Below the pieces are notes generated by a model, which did not search any database, had not been told where the DNA came from, and saw only the letters and a program-made list of their open reading frames with translations. Position numbers and translations under genes: made by a program. This document shows, piece after piece, positions 44,903 through 55,211 of a stretch of 64,000 nucleotides of DNA. Within the stretch, counting starts at the first letter, position 1. Every line of letters begins with the position of its first letter. The stretch lies in assembly GCF_008271805.1 (NCBI RefSeq), contig NZ_VSRY01000101.1:51107-115106 (forward strand), written 5' to 3'. This stretch comes from Streptomyces sp. TRM49041. Its GTDB lineage: Bacteria > Actinomycetota > Actinomycetes > Streptomycetales > Streptomycetaceae.

Positions 44903-45541
44903 ATGAGCGACAGCACGCATCAGGATCAGGACGGGCCGACGGTCGATCAGCTTCCGCTGGCCGGTGAGCCCCTGCCGCTGGAGCTGGTGAACACCACGTA
45001 CATCAAGGGCGGGGTACGCGGTCATCAGGTGGACGCGCTGACGGCGCCGGACGACCTGGACGCGTGGCTCGCGGCCCACCGGTCGCAGTTAAGCCCCGCC
45101 CTGGCGCGGGCTCTCGACCGCTCGGGGCCGGCGGAGGCGGCGCATCTCGAAGCCTTCGTGGCCCTCCGTCATGCGCTGCGGCGGCTGGCCGCGGCCCGCA
45201 CCTCGGACGGGAGCCCGGCCCCTGAGGACACCGCGGTGGTGAACGCGGCCGCCCGGCTGGCCGCCCGGTGGCGGGAACTGGTCCCGGGGCCGGCCTTCGA
45301 CGCCGTCCCTCGGTGGCTGGAGAGCGACCCGCGCCGGGTGGCGCTCGGGGAGATCGCGGCCGCCGCCGTATCGCTCTTCTCCGGCGCGGACGCCGACCGT
45401 ATCCGGGCGTGCGCCGCGCCCGGCTGCATCCTGTACTTCGTCAAGAGCCATGCCCGCCGCGCCTGGTGCACGGTGGGCTGCGGGAACCGGGTGCGGGTGG
45501 CCCGGCACAGCCGTCGTGCGCGCAACCGACCCGCGGAGTGA
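44903..45541 (+). CDS. CGNR zinc-finger (ABATE domain) regulator, copy 1
   Basis: A 212-residue protein. The N-terminal ABATE domain starts GEPLPLELVNTTYI. The C-terminal CGNR zinc finger reads CAAPGCILYFVKSHARRAWCTVGCGNRVRVARHSRR, with four Cys in the C-x4-C...C-x3-C order and the name motif CGNR. ABATE-CGNR proteins are presumed transcription factors of actinobacteria and other soil bacteria. It is divergent from the HPP gene, so that gene is its likely target. ATG 44903 fits the family N-terminus. Confidence 0.88.
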   Translation: MSDSTHQDQDGPTVDQLPLAGEPLPLELVNTTYIKGGVRGHQVDALTAPDDLDAWLAAHRSQLSPALARALDRSGPAEAAHLEAFVALRHALRRLAAARTSDGSPAPEDTAVVNAAARLAARWRELVPGPAFDAVPRWLESDPRRVALGEIAAAAVSLFSGADADRIRACAAPGCILYFVKSHARRAWCTVGCGNRVRVARHSRRARNRPAE

Positions 45542-45946
45542 CGTCCGGGCCGGCCGCGCGGGCGGCACGGTCGGTTCACGATGGTGGCGGCGACGTGGTC
45601 GGCGACCTTGCAGCCCATGTCGAGCGCGACCTGGTCGTCCCATTCGAAGTGCACGCCTATGCACTGCAGGCTGTCGGCCTTCTCCCTGGCGGCGGCGCTC
45701 AGGCCGGGGAAGGACCGCGTGACCCCCGGCTGGGCGAGGAGCCGCCGGGCCCCGAGGGAACGCGGCGCGGGTGATGTCGAGTACCGCGTCGAAGGCCCGG
45801 CGGAGGACTGAACCGCGCCTCTGTCGGTAGCGCGGAAGGGCCCGGGCCCCCGGCGAATGCCGGGGCCGGGCCCTTCGCCGTGCCGTGGCGGCCACGGTCG
45901 CGGTCCCGGTGCCCTCCGCCGCCGGGCCGCCCGGTGGCCTCCGCCG
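45542..45946. other. Gap between the two CGNR genes with a strong hairpin and a possible gene remnant
   Basis: This 405-bp stretch has no intact gene. On the minus strand about 45580-45720, SLQCIGVHFEWDDQVALDMG and KVADHVAATIV look protein-like and balanced in composition, but the frame has no start and I do not know the family; it may be a pseudogene. From 45835 to 45876 a 17-18 bp hairpin (gaagggcccgg... / ...ccgggcccttc, loop gaat) stands as a terminator for the second CGNR gene. Confidence 0.5.
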
Positions 45947-46519
45947 TCAGGGCTGGTTGTGGCGTGCGTAGTGCCGCTGCGCCTTGGCGCGGTTGCCACA
46001 GCCGGCCATCGAGCACCAGCGCCGGGTGCCGTTCTTGGAGACGTCGTAGAAGAACAGGACGCACTGCGGGTTGCCGCAGGAGCGAATGCGTTCCGGGCGT
46101 TCGGCGAGCAGCCGCAGGTAGTCGGAGACCGCCGCCCAGGCGGGCAGCCAGGAGGGGTCGTCCACCTCGACGACGACGTCCGGCCCCTCGGGACCCAGCA
46201 CATGGCGTACCCGCCCGTGCGCGAGTACGGCGTTGACGGCTTCGACCGCACCGGGCGTCGGCCGTGCCGGGCTCGCTACGGCCTCGTCGAGAGCGGCACG
46301 GGCCTGGCGGAGCCGCTCCCGCGTGTCCTGGCCGACCGGTGCCGGCGTGCCGCCGAGAGCCTGGCGTACCAGCGGGGTGCCGAGCCAGATCGCCAGTCCG
46401 TCGAGGGATTCCAGCAGGTCGTGGTGGCCCGCACCGTCGATCCAGCGGGTGTTGAGCAGATCGATGGCGAGGGGCTCGCCGGTCAGCGGCCTCGGGTCGG
46501 CCTCGGTGTGCGGCAGCAC
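45947..46519 (-). CDS. CGNR zinc-finger (ABATE domain) regulator, copy 2
   Basis: A 190-residue protein of the same architecture as copy 1: ABATE start GEPLAIDLLNTRWIDGAG and zinc finger CGNPQCVLFFYDVSKNGTRRWCSMAGCGNRAKAQRHYAR. The two are diverged rather than recent duplicates. It is divergent from the VOC-led redox operon; the 158-bp gap holds an inverted repeat with 7-bp arms, a probable operator. It is a likely controller of that operon. Confidence 0.9.
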   Translation of the reverse strand: MLPHTEADPRPLTGEPLAIDLLNTRWIDGAGHHDLLESLDGLAIWLGTPLVRQALGGTPAPVGQDTRERLRQARAALDEAVASPARPTPGAVEAVNAVLAHGRVRHVLGPEGPDVVVEVDDPSWLPAWAAVSDYLRLLAERPERIRSCGNPQCVLFFYDVSKNGTRRWCSMAGCGNRAKAQRHYARHNQP

Positions 46520-46587
46520 GGCTCTGGACCTTCCTGTGCGGGGGCGGCGGTCTCACACGGCCCACGATAACCGGTCATTCCTTGATC

Positions 46588-46617
46588 AGTGGTTGACGAT
46601 GGAGCGACCTAACCACT
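46588..46617. promoter_or_regulatory. Inverted repeat between CGNR copy 2 and the VOC operon
   Basis: agtggtt ... aaccact, 7-bp perfect arms separated by 16 bp, in the divergent promoter region. A TTGACG within the spacer could be a -35 element. It is a candidate binding site for CGNR copy 2. Confidence 0.45.
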
Positions 46618-46677
46618 AAATTCACTTTCACCGGTTGCGAGAGGGCTCGTAACCCTGATGAAGGCATGGGATCGACG

Positions 46678-47133
46678 ATGAGCAAGGCGAAGAACCTGCA
46701 GACCGGTCACGTCGGACTGAACGTCACGGATCTGGATCGCTCGCTCGCCTTCTACCGCGAGGTCTTCGACTTCGACGTGATGGCGGAGGGCAAGGAGGAC
46801 GACCGCCTCTGGGCCTTCCTCGGCCGCGACAACCGGCTTCTCGTGACGCTCTGGCAGCAGAGCGAGGGCTCGTTCGCCGCCGACCGGCCGGGCCTGCACC
46901 ACCTCTCCTTCCAGGTGGACACGGTCGAGGAGGTCAGGGCCACCGAAGAGGTGCTGCGCGGCCTCGGCACCGAGTTCTCGTACGACGGCGTCGTCCCGCA
47001 CGGCGAGAACGCCTCGTCCGGCGGCATCTTCTTCGCGGACCCCGACGGCACCCGCCTGGAGATCTACGCGCCCACCGGGGCCGACCCGGCCGACGCCCCG
47101 ACCACCGGCGCGCCCACCTGCGGCTTCTTCTAG
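46678..47133 (+). CDS. VOC superfamily (glyoxalase-like) protein
   Basis: A 151-residue beta-alpha-beta-beta-beta protein with putative metal ligands in TGHVGLNVTDLDRSLAFYREVF, LHHLSFQV and TRLEIYAPTG. The family includes lyases, dioxygenases, fosfomycin and bleomycin resistance proteins; nothing selects one. ATG 46678 is chosen as the residue before the conserved start; an ATG four codons upstream is possible. The gene heads the redox cluster, 45 nt before the next gene. Confidence 0.85.
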   Translation: MSKAKNLQTGHVGLNVTDLDRSLAFYREVFDFDVMAEGKEDDRLWAFLGRDNRLLVTLWQQSEGSFAADRPGLHHLSFQVDTVEEVRATEEVLRGLGTEFSYDGVVPHGENASSGGIFFADPDGTRLEIYAPTGADPADAPTTGAPTCGFF

Positions 47134-47178
47134 GGAGCGCCCCGACCCGCCCATAGGTCAGTCAGGAAAGGAAATGCC

Positions 47179-48096
47179 GTGGCCACGTACCACAGCGGAG
47201 AAACCGCAGTGCAGGAGCGCGCCGGCCTCGCCGCCCAGGCCCGCTTCTCGCTCGGCGGCATCGGTGAGACGGTCCCGCCCGTGGCGCGGGAGTTCCTTGC
47301 CGAGCAGCCGATGATCGTGCTGGGCGGCGCCGATGCCGCGGGCCGTCTCTGGGCCACCCAGCTGACGGGGACACCCGGGTTTCTCCGGGTGCCGGACCCC
47401 CGCACCCTGGTCATCGACGCCCTGCCGCTGCCCGAGGACCCGCTCGCCGGCGTCCTGGGCGCGGCCGAGCCCGCCCTCGTCGGGATGATCGCCATCGAGC
47501 CGGCCACCCGCCGCCGGATGCGGATCAACGGCCGGGCCCGCCGGGAGGGCGACGGTCTGCGCGTCGACCTCGACCAGGTCATCTCCAACTGCCCCAAGTA
47601 CCTGCAGAAGAGGGACCACCGCACCGTCGGCGCGGGCGAGGCCCCGGCCCGGGCCCGTACCGCCACCAGCGGGGCCGCGCTCAGCGCCGCCCAGCGGTCG
47701 GCGGTGAGCACGGCGGACACGTTCTTCATCGCCACCGCGTCCGACCGCGGCGACGCGGACGCCTCGCACCGCGGCGGCAACCCCGGCTTCGTCCAGGTCC
47801 TCTCCCCCACCCTGCTGCGCTGGCCCGACTACATCGGGAACGCGATGTTCCTGACGCTGGGCAATCTGCTGCTCAACCCGGCCTCGGGACTCCTGTTCCC
47901 CGACTGGAGCACCGGCTCGGTCCTCCATCTGTCCGGCACCGCGCGGACCGTGTGGGACCCCGAGGAGGCCGCCCGGGTCCCCGGCGCGCAGCGGCTCGTC
48001 GAATTCTCCGTCGAAGCCGTACGGGAGGTCTCCGCGGCGACGCCGCTGCGCTGGAGCGACCCCGGCTACTCGCGCTTCAACCCCCCGGTCGGCTGA
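47179..48096 (+). CDS. PPOX-family flavin-binding protein
   Basis: A 305-residue protein with split-barrel features of pyridoxamine phosphate oxidase-like proteins: TADTFFIATASDRGDADASHRGGNPGFVQVL and DYIGNAMFLTLGNLLLNPASGLLFPDW are the flavin-site strands. The N-terminal half (PMIVLGGADAAGRLWATQLTG, ISNCPKYLQKRD) looks like a second, related barrel. Such proteins bind FMN or F420 and reduce small molecules. GTG 47179 is preceded by GGAAAGGAAA. It is followed by a ferredoxin and a ferredoxin reductase, suggesting a flavin-to-iron-sulphur electron chain. Confidence 0.85.
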   Translation: MATYHSGETAVQERAGLAAQARFSLGGIGETVPPVAREFLAEQPMIVLGGADAAGRLWATQLTGTPGFLRVPDPRTLVIDALPLPEDPLAGVLGAAEPALVGMIAIEPATRRRMRINGRARREGDGLRVDLDQVISNCPKYLQKRDHRTVGAGEAPARARTATSGAALSAAQRSAVSTADTFFIATASDRGDADASHRGGNPGFVQVLSPTLLRWPDYIGNAMFLTLGNLLLNPASGLLFPDWSTGSVLHLSGTARTVWDPEEAARVPGAQRLVEFSVEAVREVSAATPLRWSDPGYSRFNPPVG

Positions 48097-48181
48097 GGCA
48101 CAGCCGACGCCCCCCGAGCCCCGGCCGTGCCGTCCTCCGGGACCGCGGCCGGCCACGAACCTGACCACAACGGAGTCAGCC

Positions 48182-48379
48182 ATGCAGATCACCGTGGACA
48201 TGAACCTCTGCGAGAGCCACGGGCAGTGCGTCTTCGCGGCGCCCGAGATCTTCTCCTTCGACGACGACGACTACCTCGTCCACGACGCCGCCCCGTCCGA
48301 CGCGCTCCTCGACAAGGCCGAGAAGGCCGCCGCCGTCTGCCCGGTGCGTGCCATCGCCGTCTCCCCGGCCGCGCGGTGA
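48182..48379 (+). CDS. 3Fe-4S type ferredoxin
   Basis: A 65-residue ferredoxin of the P450-partner class. The cluster motif is C10-x2-H13-x2-C16 (NLCESHGQC) and C53-P near the C-terminus; the His in place of the second Cys is typical of 3Fe-4S proteins. The next gene begins at its stop codon (GTGA). An ATG at 48182 follows GGAGTC. Confidence 0.92.
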   Translation: MQITVDMNLCESHGQCVFAAPEIFSFDDDDYLVHDAAPSDALLDKAEKAAAVCPVRAIAVSPAAR

Positions 48380-49653
48380 GGGACGACGACCCCCGCGGCG
48401 TGGTGATCGTGGGCGCCTCGCTCGCCGGATCGCGGGCGGCGGCGGCTCTGCGCGCCCGGGGCTTCACCGGAAACCTGACCATCGTGGGCGACGAACCGCA
48501 TCCCCCTTACGACCGGCCACCGCTCTCCAAGCAGGTACTGACCTCGGAGAGCCGCCCCGCCGGGACCGGACTGCCGCTGCCGGAGGGGCTGGACGCCCAC
48601 TGGCGGCTCGGCCGGGCCGCCGTCCGACTCGACTTGACGACGAGGACGGTCACCCTCGCGGACGGCGCCCGGATCTCGTACGGCGGGCTGATCATCGCCA
48701 CGGGATCGGCCGCCCGCGGCTGGCCCGCCTCCCGGCCGGCGCCGCCGCGCGGTGTGCTCACGCTCCGAGGCTGGGACGACGCGCTCGCCCTGCGGGAGGA
48801 ACTCGCGCCCGGACGTCGGCTCGTCGTCATCGGCGCCGGCTTCCTCGGCGGCGAGATCGCGGCCGCCGCCCGGGGCAGTGGGCTCGACGTCACTCTGGTC
48901 GAGGCCGCCGACCAGCCCCTGGAACGGGCCGTCGGCGCCACAACGGGCGCGTACATCGCCGCCCTCCACCGCGAGGCGGGCATCGAGCTGCGGACCGCGA
49001 CCACCGTCACCGGTTTCCGTGCCGGGACGGACGGCCGTCTCACCGGCGTCCGGCTCTCCGACGGCTCCACGGTCCCGGCCGACACGGCCGTCCTGGCGCT
49101 CGGCGCCGTGCCCTCGACCGGCTGGCTGTCCGGCTCCGGGCTGGCGGTCGACGGCGGTGTCCACTGCGACCGGTATCTGCGTGCCCTCCACTCCGACGGT
49201 TCGGTCGTGCCCGATGTGGTCGCGGCGGGTGACGTGGCCCGCGTACCGCACCGGCTGGCCGACGGGGAGCGGCCGGCGCTCGGCCACTGGACCAATGCCG
49301 TCGAGCAGGGCGAGGCCGCCGCCGCGGCGCTGCTCGCGCCGGATGACCCCGAGCCTTTCACGGGCGTTCCGTCCTTCTGGTCGGACCTGTACGGCGCCAG
49401 GATCCGCTCGGTGGGCCTGCCCTCCGCAGCGGACGAGGCCCGGGTCGTGGAGCACGACCTGGCGGGCCGCCGGCTGGAGGTCGGCTACCACCGGGCCGGC
49501 CGGCTGGTCGGCGCCTTGACCATCGGGCGGACGGGCCGGCTGGCGTCCTATCGCAACGCGCTCCAGGAGCGGGCCGCGCTGCTGGACGAGGCAGGCCCGG
49601 CGACCGCGACGGCGCGTCCCGTGGGCCGAGGCCCCGCCCGGCCGCTGCCGTGA
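48376..49653 (+). CDS. FAD-dependent ferredoxin reductase
   Basis: A 425-residue flavoprotein of the putidaredoxin-reductase type. Motifs: VVIVGASLAGSRAAAALRARG (FAD), EPHPPYDRPPLSKQVLT (family hallmark), VVIGAGFLGGEIAAAARG (NADH), DVVAAGDVARVPH and the reductase C-terminal domain (FWSDLYGARIRSVGLP). It passes electrons from NAD(P)H to the ferredoxin. The GTG start is coupled to the ferredoxin gene. No cytochrome P450 is in the window; the PPOX-like protein is the nearest partner. Confidence 0.92.
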   Translation: MRDDDPRGVVIVGASLAGSRAAAALRARGFTGNLTIVGDEPHPPYDRPPLSKQVLTSESRPAGTGLPLPEGLDAHWRLGRAAVRLDLTTRTVTLADGARISYGGLIIATGSAARGWPASRPAPPRGVLTLRGWDDALALREELAPGRRLVVIGAGFLGGEIAAAARGSGLDVTLVEAADQPLERAVGATTGAYIAALHREAGIELRTATTVTGFRAGTDGRLTGVRLSDGSTVPADTAVLALGAVPSTGWLSGSGLAVDGGVHCDRYLRALHSDGSVVPDVVAAGDVARVPHRLADGERPALGHWTNAVEQGEAAAAALLAPDDPEPFTGVPSFWSDLYGARIRSVGLPSAADEARVVEHDLAGRRLEVGYHRAGRLVGALTIGRTGRLASYRNALQERAALLDEAGPATATARPVGRGPARPLP

Positions 49654-49988
49654 CGGGTGAGCGACGGAGGACGGCTTCAGGCGTCGGCGCGCGGGTGGCA
49701 CACGGTGCCGTCGGCGGTGCTCGGGTCGTGGGGCTGTGCGGGTGCTGAAGGGCTGGGGGTCGCCCGCGCCGACGTCCCGGTGCGGGCGATCGAGGGGCTG
49801 ACACCGGTGGCCGGGTGCCCGCGAGCGGGTGCTTGATCCCTCCGCTTTCGGGCTCCAGGCGGTGCGCCTAGGCTGGAGGTGTCGGCATCGGCCGAACGCA
49901 CCTCTGAATATTCTCCCCCATCCTCCGTCGGTGGCCCGCTCGGTCTCATGTCGGCGCATGTCCTGCTCCGGACAAGGAGGAACGGGCG
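49654..49988. other. Gap after the redox operon
   Basis: A 335-bp stretch without a supported gene. It holds short GC-rich inverted repeats such as tgcccgcgagcgggtgc (about 49816-49832), which may end transcription, and a promoter-like less GC-biased part around 49900-49930. The final 20 bp contain AAGGAGG, the ribosome site of the DUF1326 gene. Confidence 0.55.
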
Positions 49989-50642
49989 ATGACCGAACAG
50001 ACCACGAGCCCTCGCTGGCAGCTGACCGGCGACTGGTTCGACACCTGCAAGTGCTCCATACCCTGCCCCTGCACATTCGCGCAGGCCCCGTCCGAGGGCG
50101 ACTGCGAGGGCGTCCTGGTGTGGCACATCCGCGAGGGCCGGTACGGGGACACCCGGCTCGACGGGCTGAACGTCCTGATGCTCGGGTCTTTCACGGGCAA
50201 CGTATGGGCGGGTGAGCACACCGATCCCTACGCGGCGGTGTTCCTGGACGAGCGCGCCGACGACGAGCAGCGGGGGGCCCTGGGCGCGATCTTCGGCGGC
50301 GAGGCCGGGGGATGGCCGAAGCAGTTCGGCGAGGTGTTCGGCGCCGAGATGCGGGGCATGGACGTGGCGCCCATCAACGTCGAGATCGACGACAGGCTCG
50401 GCTCCTGGAGCGCCGAGATCCCCGGGCGCGTCACCGCCCGCGCCGAGGCCCTCACGGGCCCGACCACCCCCGACGGGGCCCGCGTCCAGCTCCACAACGC
50501 GCCGGGTGCCGAGGTGGGTCCCGGACAGGTCGCCACGTGGGGCCGCGCCACCACCGACCGCGCCGACGCCTTCGGCTTCGGCTGGGACCGCAGCGGCAGG
50601 TCGAGCAAGCACTTCTCCTTCGACTGGAGCGGCCCCGACTGA
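49989..50642 (+). CDS. DUF1326 domain protein
   Basis: A 217-residue protein with the Cys-rich family start WFDTCKCSIPCPCTFAQAPSEGDCEGVLVWHI, then LNVLMLGSF and an internal GMDVAPINVEIDDRLGSWS. DUF1326 proteins occur in soil bacteria near phosphate- and metal-related membrane genes (often DUF2182), which are absent here. The C-C-C cluster suggests metal binding. The role is unknown. Confidence 0.85.
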   Translation: MTEQTTSPRWQLTGDWFDTCKCSIPCPCTFAQAPSEGDCEGVLVWHIREGRYGDTRLDGLNVLMLGSFTGNVWAGEHTDPYAAVFLDERADDEQRGALGAIFGGEAGGWPKQFGEVFGAEMRGMDVAPINVEIDDRLGSWSAEIPGRVTARAEALTGPTTPDGARVQLHNAPGAEVGPGQVATWGRATTDRADAFGFGWDRSGRSSKHFSFDWSGPD

Positions 50643-50764
50643 CCGGCACACCCGCTTGTCAGGCGTGGACACGCGCTGAGGCCCGCTTCCGCGAGGTCCG
50701 CCACTGGACACGGTGATCCGAAAACCACTGGCCCTCACCGGCCGACGCGGTCACCCTGAGCGAC

Positions 50765-51403
50765 ATGGAAGAGGAACCCCGCCGGCGCATCCGCGCACTC
50801 CACACCGACTCCACCGTCACCGTCTACCAGGCGTACTCCCCCGCCATCGGGGCCACCGCCGGGCGGGACGGGCGGTGGCCGCCGGCCTGGAAGCGGGACC
50901 GGATGACCTGGATCAAGCCGTCGTTCCTGTGGATGATGTACCGCTCCGGCTGGGCCGGCAAAGAGGGGCAGGAGACCGTCCTGGCGGTGGAGATCAGCCG
51001 CGAGGGGTTCGAGTGGGCGCTGCGGCACGCGTGCCTGTCGCAACATGTGCGCGGTTTCCACACCGACCGGGCCACCTGGCAGCGGGAACTGCGGCGCTCC
51101 CCGGCCCGCGTGCAGTGGGATCCGGAGCGTGACCTGCGGCTGCGGCCGCTGCCGTACCGGTCGCTGCAGCTTGGCCTGGCGGGTGAGGCGTCCCGGCGGT
51201 ACGCGGACGAGTGGACGGTCGCCATCAGCGACGTCACCCCACTGGCCCGCGAGATCCACGCCCTCGTACGCGGCGGAGAACCGGACGCCGCGCGACGGCT
51301 GTTGCCGCGGGAGGAGCCGTACCCCGAGGTGGACGGGCTGCTGGACCGCGTGCGGGCCCCTTCACGGGGTGGGGAAGAGCGGAGGGCCGCACCCGGCGTG
51401 TGA
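50765..51403 (+). CDS. DUF4291 domain protein
   Basis: A 212-residue protein matching DUF4291: ALHTDSTVTVYQAYSPAIG, MTWIKPSFLWMMYRSGWAGKEGQE and VQWDPERDLRLRPLPYRSLQLGL. The family has a fold related to RNA ligases and ADP-ribosyltransferases in recent structural work as I remember it; its activity is not settled. The stop lies inside a long terminator stem shared with the convergent aconitase gene. Confidence 0.85.
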   Translation: MEEEPRRRIRALHTDSTVTVYQAYSPAIGATAGRDGRWPPAWKRDRMTWIKPSFLWMMYRSGWAGKEGQETVLAVEISREGFEWALRHACLSQHVRGFHTDRATWQRELRRSPARVQWDPERDLRLRPLPYRSLQLGLAGEASRRYADEWTVAISDVTPLAREIHALVRGGEPDAARRLLPREEPYPEVDGLLDRVRAPSRGGEERRAAPGV

Positions 51404-51418
51404 CGGGTGCGGCCCTCC
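51381..51418. terminator. Bidirectional hairpin between DUF4291 and acnA
   Basis: A perfect 15-bp stem ggagggccgcacccg / cgggtgcggccctcc with an 8-nt loop that contains the DUF4291 stop codon. Confidence 0.85.
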
Positions 51419-51452
51419 GGGCGGTCGGAACCGCCTGCCTCTGCGCTGGGGG

Positions 51453-54194
<2,742 letters not shown>

Positions 54195-54251
54195 TCAACC
54201 GCATCCTGCCGCCACGGCTTCTCACCGATCCGCTAAGGTAAGACTTAGTTA

Positions 54252-54264
54252 GGTAACCCTTACC
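54252..54264. promoter_or_regulatory. GGTAA inverted/direct repeats in the acnA promoter
   Basis: ggtaa-ccc-ttacc, with a further ggtaa-gac-tta 15 bp away (54237). The AT-rich text ttaggtaaccctta resembles half of a DtxR/IdeR/DmdR iron box. Iron control of aconitase is known in actinobacteria; the match is partial. Confidence 0.3.
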
Positions 54265-54296
54265 CGTACGGGCGACCGCGGTGCGTCGTCAGCAGA

Positions 54297-54314
54297 TATC
54301 TCGATGTCGAGATA
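54297..54314. promoter_or_regulatory. 18-bp palindrome of MarR/TamR type upstream of acnA
   Basis: tatctcga-tg-tcgagata has perfect 8-bp arms. It resembles operators of the MarR-family regulators PecS and TamR; TamR is reported to control aconitase in S. coelicolor (from memory). It marks how far the native acnA control region extends before the transposon begins. Confidence 0.5.
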
Positions 54315-54384
54315 ACTCTAGTACATCACCGCTGTCCGGTCATGTGCGGGCCTCATGTCCGCTGTCATCCAATCGAGGCGTTTA

Positions 54385-54432
54385 CTCAGCGAACTCAGTC
54401 GTTCGGGCTGCTGTCTCAGTGAACCTAGTCGT
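54385..54432 (+). repeat. Pair of direct repeats, candidate TnsB-binding sites
   Basis: ctcagcgaactcagtcgt (54385-54402) and ctcagtgaacctagtcgt (54415-54432) match at 15 of 18 positions, start-to-start 30 bp. They lie in the transposon end next to tnsA and in its likely promoter, the arrangement known for Tn7, where TnsB binds ~20-bp repeats and represses tnsABC. Confidence 0.6.
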
Positions 54433-54458
54433 GAGCGTGATCGCACTGGGGGTGCTGG

Positions 54459-55211
54459 ATGGCTGTACCGGCTGGGGTGGATCTTGCAGGGCCGTACGTC
54501 GAGCTGTCGTACGTGGATGCCGTACGCGAGCGTCAGCGGCGGCCGATCCTGGACTGCGTGACAGCCCGCTTCGAGGATGTCGCTCCGGTGCGGCCGTTTC
54601 GGTGGTCACGTGGTGAGCGTCACTTCGCTGGCTGGTACTGGGCGGCCACGAATGGGCAGCACGTCGGCTTCGAGTCGTGGCTGGAACGGGACCGCCTCCT
54701 GCTGATGGACTTCGATCCCAAGGTGGTGGGGATCGCTTCTCAGCCGTTCTGGCTGCACTGGCATGACGGCGAACGGGAGCGTCGGCACGCCCCGGACTAC
54801 TTCGTGCGCCGTGGAGACGGCTCGGCGGTGGTCATCGATGTCCGTGTGGATGAGCGGATCGAGCCGAAGGACGCCGAAGCGTTCGAGGTGACGCGCCTGG
54901 CCTGCACCCAAACCGGGTGGAGGTTCGAGCGGCTGGGGACGCCGGACGAGGTGCTGCTGGCAAATGCCCGGTGGCTGTCGCGATACCGACATCCCCGATG
55001 CCTGAACGGCCTGGCCGCGGCTCGGCTCCGGGAGGTCTTCGCGACGCCGGGGCCGCTGATGGCCGGGGCGGATGCGGCCGGGGAACGCCTGGCGACGCTG
55101 CCCGTGCTGTTCCACCTGCTCTGGCGCCAGGAGCTGACCCCTGAGGACATGGCGGCCCAGCTGCTGGGACCCCGCACGATCGTGAGCCTGGCGGATGCGA
55201 GGGCCCGGTGA
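54459..55211 (+). CDS. tnsA: TnsA-like transposase endonuclease subunit
   Basis: A 250-residue restriction-endonuclease-fold protein. In Tn7 TnsA cuts the 5' ends while TnsB cuts the 3' ends, giving cut-and-paste movement. Core motifs: Glu72 in VGFESWLERDRLLLMDFDP, Asp113 in RRHAPDYFVRR and VVIDVRVDER. The last normally reads with Lys (PD-E/QxK; E63-D114-K132 in Tn7 TnsA); here Arg129 takes that place. The C-terminal half is a helical domain with no clear relative. ATG 54459 follows GGGGGTG. The gene overlaps tnsB by GTGA. Confidence 0.85.
   Translation: MAVPAGVDLAGPYVELSYVDAVRERQRRPILDCVTARFEDVAPVRPFRWSRGERHFAGWYWAATNGQHVGFESWLERDRLLLMDFDPKVVGIASQPFWLHWHDGERERRHAPDYFVRRGDGSAVVIDVRVDERIEPKDAEAFEVTRLACTQTGWRFERLGTPDEVLLANARWLSRYRHPRCLNGLAAARLREVFATPGPLMAGADAAGERLATLPVLFHLLWRQELTPEDMAAQLLGPRTIVSLADARAR

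Noticed and set aside
1..51400. Many long open frames opposite or out of frame with the named genes
   Set aside because: At this G+C content stop codons are rare in wrong frames. These translations are Arg/Ala/Pro-rich, lack motifs and overlap well-identified genes.
54305..54326. TGTCGAGATAAC...ACA as the transposon terminus
   Set aside because: The TGT is part of the symmetric palindrome that is better explained as the native acnA operator.
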